Assembly: GCA_013298715.1 (NCBI GenBank)
Contig: JAAFIQ010000003.1
Span: 185,377-249,376 of the forward strand
Source of the DNA: Bacteroidota bacterium
GTDB taxonomy: Bacteria > Bacteroidota > Bacteroidia > B-17B0 > Aurantibacillaceae
Reading direction: 5' to 3'
Length of the DNA stretch: 64,000 bases
This document shows, piece after piece, positions 34,294-43,639 of the stretch; the first letter of the stretch is position 1; each line of letters starts with the position of its first letter. The translations under genes and the position numbers were made by a program. A model generated the notes under the pieces. That model ran no database searches. It saw only the letters and a list, made by a program, of their open reading frames with translations, and had not been told where the DNA came from.

Positions 34294-35970
34294 TTATTTT
34301 ACCTTAATATAGCTTGCTATTAGCAATTTTAAGGCCGAGCTCATGCGGTTGCTTGGATGAAAGCAGGCACTTAAGGTTTTTAAAAAGTCAATCCGTTCTT
34401 CAATTATTAATTTATCAAGTAAGGCGCTGATGAGTTTAAGATGGTATTCGTAACTGGCGTAACTTGTGTGTTGTTTGTAAGAGTATGAGATGGCAGCAAT
34501 TAAAAAGTTTTTATAATCTGAATTTATGGGGTTTGGCAAAATTTTTACAAACCGCATTAAATCACCATATCCAAACTGGGTTGGGGCGTTCAACTTTACT
34601 ACCTTATCATGCCAACCAGCAAAAATTGCAATTTGAACAGCATTAATTCTATAGTACCCAGTCGATTTGTTTATTAAATAGTTGAAGGCATCGTTTAAAA
34701 ACATATCGAGTTCTATTTCAGTAGTAATTTCTTTTAAGTGTTCACAGGTTGCAACTATGCTGTAAATGGAGGCTTTTAAGGACTGAGTTAAAAATATTTT
34801 TTTATATTCTGGTAAATTAAAATAATTACATAAATAGATTGATTCTGCGTACGGACAAGGTTTATCTTGACGCAAAAGATTTTCATTTTCTTGAACCAAT
34901 TTATTTACACTTTCTGTATTTCCTAAAACTAAAGCCATGGTGGTATCACAAATTATTACTTCCGATTTTTCATCTTCATGCACCGCTTCATGATTTAATG
35001 CGCCGCCCGAAATCAAATACTTTTTAAAATAATCAGTTATTCGTGTAAGATTTTTTCCGTTACCGTACTTTACCTTTTGTGTGCTTTCTAAAGCTTTATT
35101 AAATTTTGCTAAGTGTTTATCTTTTAATACAACTATTGCCAACGCCAACAAAGGACTTATGTGTAAATTAAATTTAGCTAAATTTTTTAATTTACGGATG
35201 CAGAGTTCTAGTAATTCTTCTTGGAAGTCGGTTATTTTTAGATAATTTGGATAAATGACAATTTGTTTTTCGAGACTCTCAAAAACGGTATCAGCTATAC
35301 TTTTTCTGTTTTTTTTGTCCTTTTCTTCTTTTATTAATTCACTGGATAAAGCCAAAACGTTTAACTGAAAATTTTCGTTCAATTTATTTTCTTCTATCCA
35401 ATTACTTATAAATTCATCTTGTGCCGAGTCTGTTTTTTTATAAAAATTGTTTTCAGCGAGTAAAACATACATGCTAAGTTTTAAATCTTTTATGTTTATT
35501 GAATCTTCATTTAGCGTAATTTTTGCTCTCAATAGTTTGTCAAAATCAGAATTTGATTTGGCGTAATCTTCAATAAAATCAAGTAGTTTAGTAAGGTCGG
35601 TGTTTAGTAAAATTTCCTTTAAAGAAGGCTCACTTTTTATTTTTTTAGTAGATGTTGTTGTAATTTTTTTATCTTTTCTTGGTTTAATTTCTATTTCAAA
35701 CTTTTCTTTTTCAATAAAAAAAATTACTGCTGCCATGTGTTCGCATTTACTTTTTTTGCAACTACAATTTATGTTGGTTAATAAATTGCTTTTCCTCAAA
35801 AACGAAACAGAATTAATTTCTTTAGAGTGAACTTGGTAAATAAATAATTTATCAGGGTTTTTTTCAATAAAATTTACAGTGCCGTTTTTACAACTACTCA
35901 ATCCTTTTTTTAGGGTAGCTTCAGTAAAAATTTGCTCAAAGCCGTCAATATCTAAATTATTTAATTCCAA
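34294..35970 (-). CDS. SWIM zinc-finger protein of unknown function
   Basis: This 558-residue protein has a SWIM motif near residues 68-82 (INCSCKKSKCEHMAAV; pattern CxCxnCxH), preceded by a short beta domain typical of SWIM-containing proteins. The remaining 450 residues are helical, without helicase motifs. SWIM domains bind DNA or protein and often occur beside Swi2/Snf2 helicases, but none is here. It is a stand-alone gene upstream of DUF4175 on the same strand, separated by 123 bases. Confidence 0.75.
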   Translation of the reverse strand: MELNNLDIDGFEQIFTEATLKKGLSSCKNGTVNFIEKNPDKLFIYQVHSKEINSVSFLRKSNLLTNINCSCKKSKCEHMAAVIFFIEKEKFEIEIKPRKDKKITTTSTKKIKSEPSLKEILLNTDLTKLLDFIEDYAKSNSDFDKLLRAKITLNEDSINIKDLKLSMYVLLAENNFYKKTDSAQDEFISNWIEENKLNENFQLNVLALSSELIKEEKDKKNRKSIADTVFESLEKQIVIYPNYLKITDFQEELLELCIRKLKNLAKFNLHISPLLALAIVVLKDKHLAKFNKALESTQKVKYGNGKNLTRITDYFKKYLISGGALNHEAVHEDEKSEVIICDTTMALVLGNTESVNKLVQENENLLRQDKPCPYAESIYLCNYFNLPEYKKIFLTQSLKASIYSIVATCEHLKEITTEIELDMFLNDAFNYLINKSTGYYRINAVQIAIFAGWHDKVVKLNAPTQFGYGDLMRFVKILPNPINSDYKNFLIAAISYSYKQHTSYASYEYHLKLISALLDKLIIEERIDFLKTLSACFHPSNRMSSALKLLIASYIKVK

Positions 35971-36066
35971 AAAGCAAATTTAGTATAGTTTATTGAGTTA
36001 ATCGTATTTTTTATCGATTGAGTGGTTAGGAATAATAAGTTAAAAACCTTATTTTTAACACGTTAT

Positions 36067-39000
36067 ATGAAAAAAATATTCCTCATATTAATTTTATTTT
36101 TTCAAGCTGTATTTCTGTTTTCTCAACGAGGAAAACATGGCGCTTTAACCGTTGCAACGCCCAGCCTGAGAGTAAATGAGTACACAAGCTTAACCGCTAA
36201 TGCACTTGCAGGCGCAACATTACTGCAGGTAGCTAACAGTAATTTAAATGCTAACGGTCGATTTGCCGGAAATTTGCAAATTGGAGATTTGGTAATGATT
36301 ATTCAAATGCAAGGCGCACAAATTAAAACTTTTAATTCCGCAGGTGGGCAAGACTCTACCTACGGAGAAATTCTAAATTATAACAATTGTGGTAATTATG
36401 AATTGGCGCAGGTTTTTGCAATTCCAAACGGAACTTCGATTCAGTTGGATTGTGGTTTATCTAAAAGTTATTCGAGCACTGGAAAGGCACAGGTGGTTCG
36501 TGTTCCACGTTACACTACATTAACTATAAATGCAGCTAGTTCTATTTTTGGTGATGCTTGGAACGGCACAATTGGCGGTGTTGTGGCTATGGAAGTGAAT
36601 GGGGCGAGCGTTATTAATGGTTCGGTAATTGCCACAGGTTTAGGTTTTAGAGGGGGTACAGCAGTAAACGATGGGAGCTTTGGCGGAACACGCTATGTTG
36701 ATGCAGGAGGCGGTATAGTTGAAGGTGGTGAAAAAGGAGAAAGCATTGCTGGCTCAGCCGCTGACTATATTGCACTTTACAATGGTGCATATTCAAAAGG
36801 CGCTCCTGCAAACGGCGGCGGCGGCGGCAATACCCATAATTGCGGTGGCGGTGGTGGGGCCAATGGGGGGGCGTTGAATAACTGGACAGGTTACGGAGTT
36901 ACAAACCCAGCCTATGCAGTAGCTTATGATTTAGAGTTTGCTGGGCGGTCAGCAATTGTCTCGCCAGGTGGTGGAAAAGGTGGATACGGATTTTCAGCCA
37001 ATAATTTAAACCCAAATACAAATGCGCCTGGGCTTGCTGCGTGGGGTGGAGGTAACAGAGGAAAGCATGGTGGGCATGGAGGCAGAGCGCTTGATTATAC
37101 AACAGGAAGAATTTTTTTAGGTGGTGGCGGTGGCGCTGGACATGTTAATAATATTATAAATAATTCAAATACTGGGGGTACTGGTGGTGCTGGCGGAGGT
37201 ATAATTTATATGTTAACTTATGGTTCAGTATCTGGAACTGGAACTATAGTGGCAAATGGTAGAAATGGTATAAATGCAACGAGTGGAAGTGGATTTAGTC
37301 TGGGGGGTGATGATGCAGGAGGTGGCGCAGGTGGCGGAGGAACAATTCTTATTTCTACCTCAAATAATGTTGCAGGAGTTAATTTAATTGCAAATGGAGG
37401 AGTAGGTGGTAACGTAACTATGAGTGGTGGATTTTCTGCTTCCAATGCAGCGTATGGCCCAGGTGGTGGTGGTGGTGGTGGTTATATTGGTTTAACGGCA
37501 GGCGCACCTCCACAAACTATTGCTGGTGGTGTGAGTGGAATAATGAATGGTGCGCTTGGAAGCGCTTTAATAAAAACTAATTTTCCACCTAATGGCGCAT
37601 CCAATGGTAATAGTGGGTTAACAAATCAGCCTCTAGCAAATTACACTTTAAGCGCAACTAATACAACAATTTGTGTTAATAATTCGGCAATTCTTAATGC
37701 GGTTTCTAATCAACCATTAGCAAGTTTTGTGTGGTATAGCAATTTAGTAGGCGCTACACAACTAGGTACTGGTGCGGCTTTCACTACATCAGTCTTCGCA
37801 ACCCCTGGCACTTACACTGTTTTTGTAGGAATGTGTCCAGGTAATTACAGAATACCTGTTACAATAACTGTCTTAGGTGGTCCAACGCTAACTGCAACTA
37901 GTGCAACTATTTGTGCAGGACAAACTGGTACTTTAACCGCAAGTGGCGCTACTACCTATACATGGAGTAATGCAGTACTATCTGCTACAACTACCGCAGC
38001 ACCATTGGCTACAACTATTTATACGGTTGTTGGTACAAGTGGATCTTGTTCTGCATCTGCAACGGCAACTATAAACGTAAATGCTTCGGGTTCTATTGCG
38101 GTTAATTCTGCTACGATCTGCAACGGTCAAACTGCAACCCTTTCGGCAGGTGCAGCCACAGGCTACACTTGGAGTACAGCACAAAATAGTCAATCTATAA
38201 TTGTTACTCCAACAACTACATCAAATTACATTATTAATGCTAATATTGGCTCTTGTATTGTTAGTAACACAGCTGTAGTTACAGTAAATAGTTCGCCTAC
38301 AATAACCGTGAATAATGCAAGTATTTGTGCTAATCAAAGTGCTACCTTGATTTCTAGTGGGGCAATTAGTTACGTTTGGAATGATGGAACTACCACAAAT
38401 ACCAATGTAGTTTCTCCTATTAATGCCACAACATATACCGTAACCGGCACACAAAATGGCTGTACTAATACAGCTACTGCAAGCGTTATGGTAACTCCAA
38501 ACCCAACCATTAATGTTGCTAACGTTAGTATTTGCGTAGGGCAAACAGCAACTGCCACGGCTCTTGGTGCTGCTAATTATACATGGAATCCTAATGGAAT
38601 ACAAAGTTTCGGAACCACTTTTACTACCAGTCCGCCTGCAACAAATAATTATACAGTAGTGGGGGCAACTAATGGTTGTTTTGGCACGGCAACCTTTGTT
38701 GTAAATGTAGGAGCAAATCTTTCTGTCAATTTCTTAAATGTTCCCAATTCGATTTGTGCTGGCCAAACAGTAATTTTGCAAACAATTTCCACAGCTACCA
38801 ATTATTTATGGAGCAATGGTAGTACTACCTCCAGTTTGGCTGTGGCACCAGCTACAACAACAAGTTATACCATTAATGGAAATTTTGCAGGCTGTACTGG
38901 TTCTAATGTTGCAACAATCAATGTAAATCCGCTACCAACACTAACCCTTAATACAAACCCTATTTGTAGCGGTCAATCGGCAACAGTTTCAGCACTTGGC

Positions 39001-40530
39001 GCAACAAATTATACGTGGAGTAATGGCGCTACAAATAATAGTATTGTAATTAATCCAGCAAGCACAACAAACTTAAGTTTAACTGCGAATAATGGCATTT
39101 GCAGCAATACGGCATCTATTCAACAAATTGTAAATATTTCGCCAACTGTTACAATAAACAACCCAAATATTTGTTTAGGGAATAGCGCCACATTAATTGC
39201 CAATGGAGCAGCAAGTTATACATGGTTACCATTAGGAACGATAAGTAATACAATTTCTGTAAATCCTAACTCAAACGCCACCTACTCTGTGCTCGGAAGC
39301 TCAGCGGCAGGCTGCACAGTGTTAGCAACATCCAATGTAACAGTAACAACTGGCGGTACAATTCCACTAAATAACGCTACAATTTGTAACGGTCAAACCG
39401 CAACTATTGGTACCTCTGCTAGCGGAGTTTCTTATAATTGGAGCAATGGGGCAGTATCACAAACTATTACTGTTAGCCCTTCATTAACAACTGTTTATAC
39501 TCAAAGCGTTGTTAATGCATCTGGGTGTACATTATCAGGCACCGTGCAGGTTTCTGTTATACCTGCACCAATTTTAACAATCACAACGAATAGCGGATTA
39601 ACCTCTTTATGTTCAGGTGCTACGCTCACACTCGCTGTTTCAGGATCAAATAGTTATACCTGGAATACTGGAAATAATTCAAATGTTATTGCTGTTTCTC
39701 CTACAGCCTCTACAACCTATTTTGTAAACAGTAATAATGCAAATGGCTGTGTATCTGCCTCTTCTATTACTTTGAATGTTGATACCCCGCCCCAATTATC
39801 AATCTCTCCGGCGGAGGGAGTTATTTGTAAAGGAACCACATTGAGTTATAGTGCCTCTGGCGCAACTACTTACGAGTGGAATTATGATGGAAATTATTTT
39901 TTTGGAAATCCATTGGTGATAAATTCTCAAAAAAGTTTTAATATTTTTTTAAAGGGAATTAATGGCACCTGTAATAGCACAACCGTTTTCCCAATTAGTG
40001 TGAGTAATTTAAATGCAGCCTTTAAAGCTGAAAGTAATTTTGTGGACTATCCTGGAAGTTTAACTTTTACAAACACTAGCAGCAGCTATACAACTGTTTT
40101 TTGGGATTTTGGAAATGGACAAACATCAACTTCGCAAAATATTACAAATACACTTTTTGAGAATCCTGGTCAGCAACTTGTAACCCTTTTGGCGACCGAT
40201 CAATATGGTTGTAAAGATACCGCTTATTATATAGTTGAGGTTGGGTGTTTGAACGGAGATTTATTTGTTCCAAATAGTTTTACACCTAATGGCGATGGTT
40301 TAAATGATACCTATAAAGTTTTTGGTGGGGCTTGTGTTTCAAAGTTTGAATTAGTTATTTTTGATAGATGGGGAATTGAAGTGAAGCACTTTAAGGAATT
40401 AACAGACGAATGGGATGGTACCAAAAAAGGTATTGCGATGGAAACAGGAGTTTATAATTATAAATTAACTTTTTATTTAAAAGAGAAGAAGTTAATTACG
40501 AAGTATGGCCATATTAACTTGGTTAGGTAG
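36067..40530 (+). CDS. Giant Ig-like repeat adhesin with type B (gliding-motility-associated) T9SS C-terminus
   Basis: From ATG 36067 (the frame is open to 36022) this is 1487 residues. After a signal peptide (MKKIFLILILFFQAVFLFS), a Gly-rich low-complexity region runs to about residue 520, with many GGGGG runs and one G7 base run at 36865-36871. About eleven repeats of roughly 75 residues follow, with the core ICxGQxATLxAxGAxxYTWS. A PKD-like module (VFWDFGNGQTSTSQNI) precedes the C-terminal sorting domain FVPNSFTPNGDGLNDTYKVF. Such proteins are exported by T9SS and held at the cell surface as adhesins. Pairing with a PorP/SprF protein is typical but none is adjacent. Confidence 0.9.
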   Translation: MKKIFLILILFFQAVFLFSQRGKHGALTVATPSLRVNEYTSLTANALAGATLLQVANSNLNANGRFAGNLQIGDLVMIIQMQGAQIKTFNSAGGQDSTYGEILNYNNCGNYELAQVFAIPNGTSIQLDCGLSKSYSSTGKAQVVRVPRYTTLTINAASSIFGDAWNGTIGGVVAMEVNGASVINGSVIATGLGFRGGTAVNDGSFGGTRYVDAGGGIVEGGEKGESIAGSAADYIALYNGAYSKGAPANGGGGGNTHNCGGGGGANGGALNNWTGYGVTNPAYAVAYDLEFAGRSAIVSPGGGKGGYGFSANNLNPNTNAPGLAAWGGGNRGKHGGHGGRALDYTTGRIFLGGGGGAGHVNNIINNSNTGGTGGAGGGIIYMLTYGSVSGTGTIVANGRNGINATSGSGFSLGGDDAGGGAGGGGTILISTSNNVAGVNLIANGGVGGNVTMSGGFSASNAAYGPGGGGGGGYIGLTAGAPPQTIAGGVSGIMNGALGSALIKTNFPPNGASNGNSGLTNQPLANYTLSATNTTICVNNSAILNAVSNQPLASFVWYSNLVGATQLGTGAAFTTSVFATPGTYTVFVGMCPGNYRIPVTITVLGGPTLTATSATICAGQTGTLTASGATTYTWSNAVLSATTTAAPLATTIYTVVGTSGSCSASATATINVNASGSIAVNSATICNGQTATLSAGAATGYTWSTAQNSQSIIVTPTTTSNYIINANIGSCIVSNTAVVTVNSSPTITVNNASICANQSATLISSGAISYVWNDGTTTNTNVVSPINATTYTVTGTQNGCTNTATASVMVTPNPTINVANVSICVGQTATATALGAANYTWNPNGIQSFGTTFTTSPPATNNYTVVGATNGCFGTATFVVNVGANLSVNFLNVPNSICAGQTVILQTISTATNYLWSNGSTTSSLAVAPATTTSYTINGNFAGCTGSNVATINVNPLPTLTLNTNPICSGQSATVSALGATNYTWSNGATNNSIVINPASTTNLSLTANNGICSNTASIQQIVNISPTVTINNPNICLGNSATLIANGAASYTWLPLGTISNTISVNPNSNATYSVLGSSAAGCTVLATSNVTVTTGGTIPLNNATICNGQTATIGTSASGVSYNWSNGAVSQTITVSPSLTTVYTQSVVNASGCTLSGTVQVSVIPAPILTITTNSGLTSLCSGATLTLAVSGSNSYTWNTGNNSNVIAVSPTASTTYFVNSNNANGCVSASSITLNVDTPPQLSISPAEGVICKGTTLSYSASGATTYEWNYDGNYFFGNPLVINSQKSFNIFLKGINGTCNSTTVFPISVSNLNAAFKAESNFVDYPGSLTFTNTSSSYTTVFWDFGNGQTSTSQNITNTLFENPGQQLVTLLATDQYGCKDTAYYIVEVGCLNGDLFVPNSFTPNGDGLNDTYKVFGGACVSKFELVIFDRWGIEVKHFKELTDEWDGTKKGIAMETGVYNYKLTFYLKEKKLITKYGHINLVR

Positions 40531-40599
40531 ATTTTATTTTTACTCAATTATTTAACTATTTTTTTAATTTAATAGTAAAACTATCACTAAACATATTTT

Positions 40600-40607
40600 T
40601 ACTTTTG
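40600..40607 (+). promoter_or_regulatory. Candidate -7 element for the TetR-led efflux operon
   Basis: TACTTTTG fits TAnnTTTG and lies 13 bases upstream of ATG 40621. No good TTG was seen about 20 bases further upstream, so only half of the promoter pattern is met. Confidence 0.4.
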
Positions 40608-40620
40608 GTGTTAGTAGTAC

Positions 40621-41292
40621 ATGATTACCCAACTAAGACTTGAAGTACCAGCAGAACTTTTTATTAAAGACCCTTTTTCCTCGGAACTGGGTGCTAAAAT
40701 AGTCGAAGCAGCTATTCAATTAATAAATAAAATTGGTTATGAGGATTTTACATTTAAAAAGTTAGCTTTGAGTTGTAAGACTACTGAAGCCACTATTTAT
40801 AGATATTTTCACTCCAAACAACAATTATTGGCTTACCTATGCGCACTTTATTGGTCATATACAACTTTGATAATTGAGCTAGAAGGTGAAAAGTTGAATT
40901 CTAATTCAAAAAAGCAACTGGGTAGTTTATTACAAATTTTAAGTAATAATGTAGAATTAAAATCGCTGTCAAATACACTATTAATTGAGGAGTTATTTAG
41001 GTTGGTGATTAAACAATGGCCAAAAGTAAATCACCTTGATGGAGAGCAGAACACCTACCTTAATGATGCGGTAAACGCTTACAAAAAAGTTACTCAATTA
41101 TTTGCAAACGTTCTTCATACAATACAACCAAAATTAAGATACAGTTTAGTTTATGCCGATACAATTGTTATGGCGATTCATAATTATGCCTTAAACAGTT
41201 GTAGAGAAAAGGAATTTACAATTGATAAAAAAAGTTTCTCAAAAGAAATACAAAAGTTTAGTGAACAACTTACACAAAAAATTATTGCATAG
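40621..41292 (+). CDS. TetR/AcrR-family transcriptional regulator
   Basis: This 223-residue protein has an N-terminal HTH (about 25-75): KIVEAAIQLINKIGYEDFTF, then KLALSCKTTEATIYRYFHSK, the standard TetR pattern. The C-terminal ligand domain is helical and diverged. It heads a five-gene operon with CutA-like, ABC, HlyD and TolC genes (gaps of 2 bases or overlaps), so it most likely represses its own export operon in response to a substrate. The ligand is unknown. Confidence 0.88.
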   Translation: MITQLRLEVPAELFIKDPFSSELGAKIVEAAIQLINKIGYEDFTFKKLALSCKTTEATIYRYFHSKQQLLAYLCALYWSYTTLIIELEGEKLNSNSKKQLGSLLQILSNNVELKSLSNTLLIEELFRLVIKQWPKVNHLDGEQNTYLNDAVNAYKKVTQLFANVLHTIQPKLRYSLVYADTIVMAIHNYALNSCREKEFTIDKKSFSKEIQKFSEQLTQKIIA

Positions 41293-41294
41293 TT

Positions 41295-41618
41295 ATGGTA
41301 ACCATTTATATATCACTTAATAGTCAAGATAAGGCCAAAAAGTTAGCGGAGGATTTATTAATTAATAGACTTGTAGCAAGTGTTAATATAGATTTTGATA
41401 ATTCTGTATTAGTAATCGAAAATAATAAACTAGTTGAAAAAACAAATTGTTTACTTTCAATGCCAACAAAGTCAATTCTATTTACAGAAATATTAAATTT
41501 TGTAAGTTCAAATTATGAAGATAACATTGCAATTTATTCTTTGCCTGTTACCCAAGCAAACGAATCATTATCGCAATTTATTAGAGAAAACACCAAAAAT
41601 CCAACACCAACTTTATGA
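41295..41618 (+). CDS. CutA-like protein
   Basis: This 107-residue protein matches CutA in length and pattern: VTIYISLNSQDKAKKLAEDL at the start, LLINRLVASVNI, then the core KLVEKTNCLLSMPTKSILF, and IAIYSLPVTQANESLSQFI near the end. CutA proteins form trimers of ferredoxin-like folds; their role in divalent-metal tolerance is debated. This copy is diverged. It lies between the TetR gene (2-base gap) and the ABC gene (4-base ATGA overlap), so translation is likely coupled. Confidence 0.65.
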   Translation: MVTIYISLNSQDKAKKLAEDLLINRLVASVNIDFDNSVLVIENNKLVEKTNCLLSMPTKSILFTEILNFVSSNYEDNIAIYSLPVTQANESLSQFIRENTKNPTPTL

Positions 41619-43636
41619 TAAACGCCAATTATAACGTTATATACACACACTTTTTAAAAGCTAATCAAATTAATTGGCTGGATATTGACCTGAAAGAATA
41701 TTTGGCTGACGACACCATTAGCACTCACAAAACACCCGATGAGCTTTTAGAAAGTATTAAAGAAGACGGAGGCGATGCAAAGCTAAATTTTTTTGGAAAT
41801 GTATTAAATGTTGAAGAAGCCTATGATTTATTAAAGGTTGATGATTTTCCAATATTGTTATTCAAAAGTTATGATGAAGAATTAGTTCCTTACATTTTAA
41901 TAAAAAATGGAAATTTCATAATTCAAACAAATTGTAAACACAATACCACTATTAAGGTGGTCTCAAAGCAATTTGATGTAAATCAGTTTAATTTCAATTT
42001 AGGAGGAACAAATTGTATTACGGCAATAGTAAACGAAAGTGCCTACATAAGTTTACTGAACGAAAATGCAGATGCCTCACCACTTAAAAAATTAACTTCT
42101 ATATTAAAATTAGAAAGAAAAGATATTCACAACCTATTCTTTTATGCAATTGTTGGCGGACTTGTTGGATTAAGCATTCCGCTTGGGATACAAAGTTTAA
42201 TTAATTTTTTGCAAACCGATCAGGTAACTGCTTCAGGTATTGTTTTAATTGTTTTAATTATTGCTGGTGTTTTGGCGTCAGGAGTGCTTCAAATCATACA
42301 ATTATGGTTAATGGAAATTATTCAGCAACGATTATTTGCTCGTACAGCTTTTGATTTTATAAACCGCATACCAAAATTGAGTAATAAAATTTTGAGTAAA
42401 TATTATCCACCAGAATTAATGAATCGTTTTTTCGATATTGTTTCTTTGCAAAAAGGGTTATCAGGTGTTTTAATAGATTTAACAGCTAGCCTTATCCAAA
42501 TAATTTTTGGATTGCTCATACTTACTTTTTATCATCCCGTATTTATTGCATTTAGTGCATTTTTAATTTTAATAACTTATTTCTTTATTAAATATACTTA
42601 TAAAAAAGGATTAGAAAGTAGTTTAAAGGAATCTAAATATAAATACTATACCGCAAGCTGGTTACAACAAGTAGCGAGGGCTAAAGAGAGTTTTAGGATG
42701 TATTCTCAAAGTTCATTCTCCTTAAACAAAATGGATCATTTAGTAGGCGATTATTTACTAGCGCGAAAAAAACATTTTAAAGTACTAGTATCTCAATACA
42801 TTGTGTTTGTGCTCTTTTCTGTGTTAATTACTGGCGGTTTATTAATAATTGGTTATGTTTTATTACTTAAAGAAGAGATAACTATTGGACAATTTGTAGC
42901 GAGTGAAATTATAATTTTATTGATAATAAATTCTATTGAAAAATTAATTTTAAAAATCGAAAGTATTTACGATATCTTAACCAGTGTGGAAAAAATTTCG
43001 CAAGTTGCAACGTTGCCAATCTCAGAGACAAAACACCAAACAAAAATTAATTTTGAAAGTAATATTTCTCTAAAAGTAACAGACCTAATAATAAATAAAA
43101 GCAGCTATAATTTTGAGCTAGAAACTTCTAAACAAAAATCTATTCAACTTTCAATAACAAATAGAAATGCTATTGATGAGTTTATAGAAGTTTTTAGAAA
43201 TTCGTATTCTGACGTAAAAGGAGAAATTCTTTTAAATGGCATTAGCATTAAACTAATAAATAAATTTACAGCAAATGCTAATACTTCAATTTTTTCAGAT
43301 AAAGAATTATTGTTTGATGGAAGCGTAAAAGAAAATATAACTTTTGGAAATTTAAAAATTACAGACGACATTGTAATAAGAACAATAAATAGTTTTAGTA
43401 ATGTAAATTTTTTAAATTATTTGCCCGATGCTTTAACTACCGAACTTATTGGCGGGAATTATACTTCAAAACAGGAAATATACAGAGAGGTTATTCTTTT
43501 ACGCTCGCTATTAAAAAATCCAAAAATTTTGATTGTAGATGAATCGCTCCTTCCTATCAATATAAAACCAGAAGCCTTAGTGAACTATATTAACACTAAT
43601 TTGCCAAATTGTTTAACCATTTATATTAAACACTAA
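41615..43636 (+). CDS. HlyB-like ABC exporter with degenerate nucleotide-binding domain
   Basis: This 673-residue protein has an N-terminal region of about 160 residues, a six-helix ABC exporter membrane domain (about 180-450; YAIVGGLVGLSIPLGIQSL and LQIIQLWLMEIIQQRLFART), and a C-terminal ABC-like domain. The latter aligns with exporter NBDs (LLFDGSVKENITFGN, LLKNPKILIVDES), keeping Walker B Asp-Glu and a terminal His. The Walker A loop is replaced by SITNRNAIDEF and the LSGGQ signature by TSKQE-like residues. It therefore probably cannot bind ATP in the normal way and may need a partner subunit, or may be decaying. Its operon with HlyD and TolC suggests a three-part exporter. Confidence 0.8.
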   Translation: MINANYNVIYTHFLKANQINWLDIDLKEYLADDTISTHKTPDELLESIKEDGGDAKLNFFGNVLNVEEAYDLLKVDDFPILLFKSYDEELVPYILIKNGNFIIQTNCKHNTTIKVVSKQFDVNQFNFNLGGTNCITAIVNESAYISLLNENADASPLKKLTSILKLERKDIHNLFFYAIVGGLVGLSIPLGIQSLINFLQTDQVTASGIVLIVLIIAGVLASGVLQIIQLWLMEIIQQRLFARTAFDFINRIPKLSNKILSKYYPPELMNRFFDIVSLQKGLSGVLIDLTASLIQIIFGLLILTFYHPVFIAFSAFLILITYFFIKYTYKKGLESSLKESKYKYYTASWLQQVARAKESFRMYSQSSFSLNKMDHLVGDYLLARKKHFKVLVSQYIVFVLFSVLITGGLLIIGYVLLLKEEITIGQFVASEIIILLIINSIEKLILKIESIYDILTSVEKISQVATLPISETKHQTKINFESNISLKVTDLIINKSSYNFELETSKQKSIQLSITNRNAIDEFIEVFRNSYSDVKGEILLNGISIKLINKFTANANTSIFSDKELLFDGSVKENITFGNLKITDDIVIRTINSFSNVNFLNYLPDALTTELIGGNYTSKQEIYREVILLRSLLKNPKILIVDESLLPINIKPEALVNYINTNLPNCLTIYIKH

Positions 43637-43639
43637 GCC

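Noticed and set aside
37978..38604. Minus-strand Cys/Arg-rich frames inside the type B adhesin
   Set aside because: Shadow frames of the Thr/Asn-rich repeats; no starts or homology.
36067..40530. Regularly spaced repeats considered as a CRISPR-like array
   Set aside because: The repeats are coding, about 75 residues long, diverged, and fit Ig-like modules.
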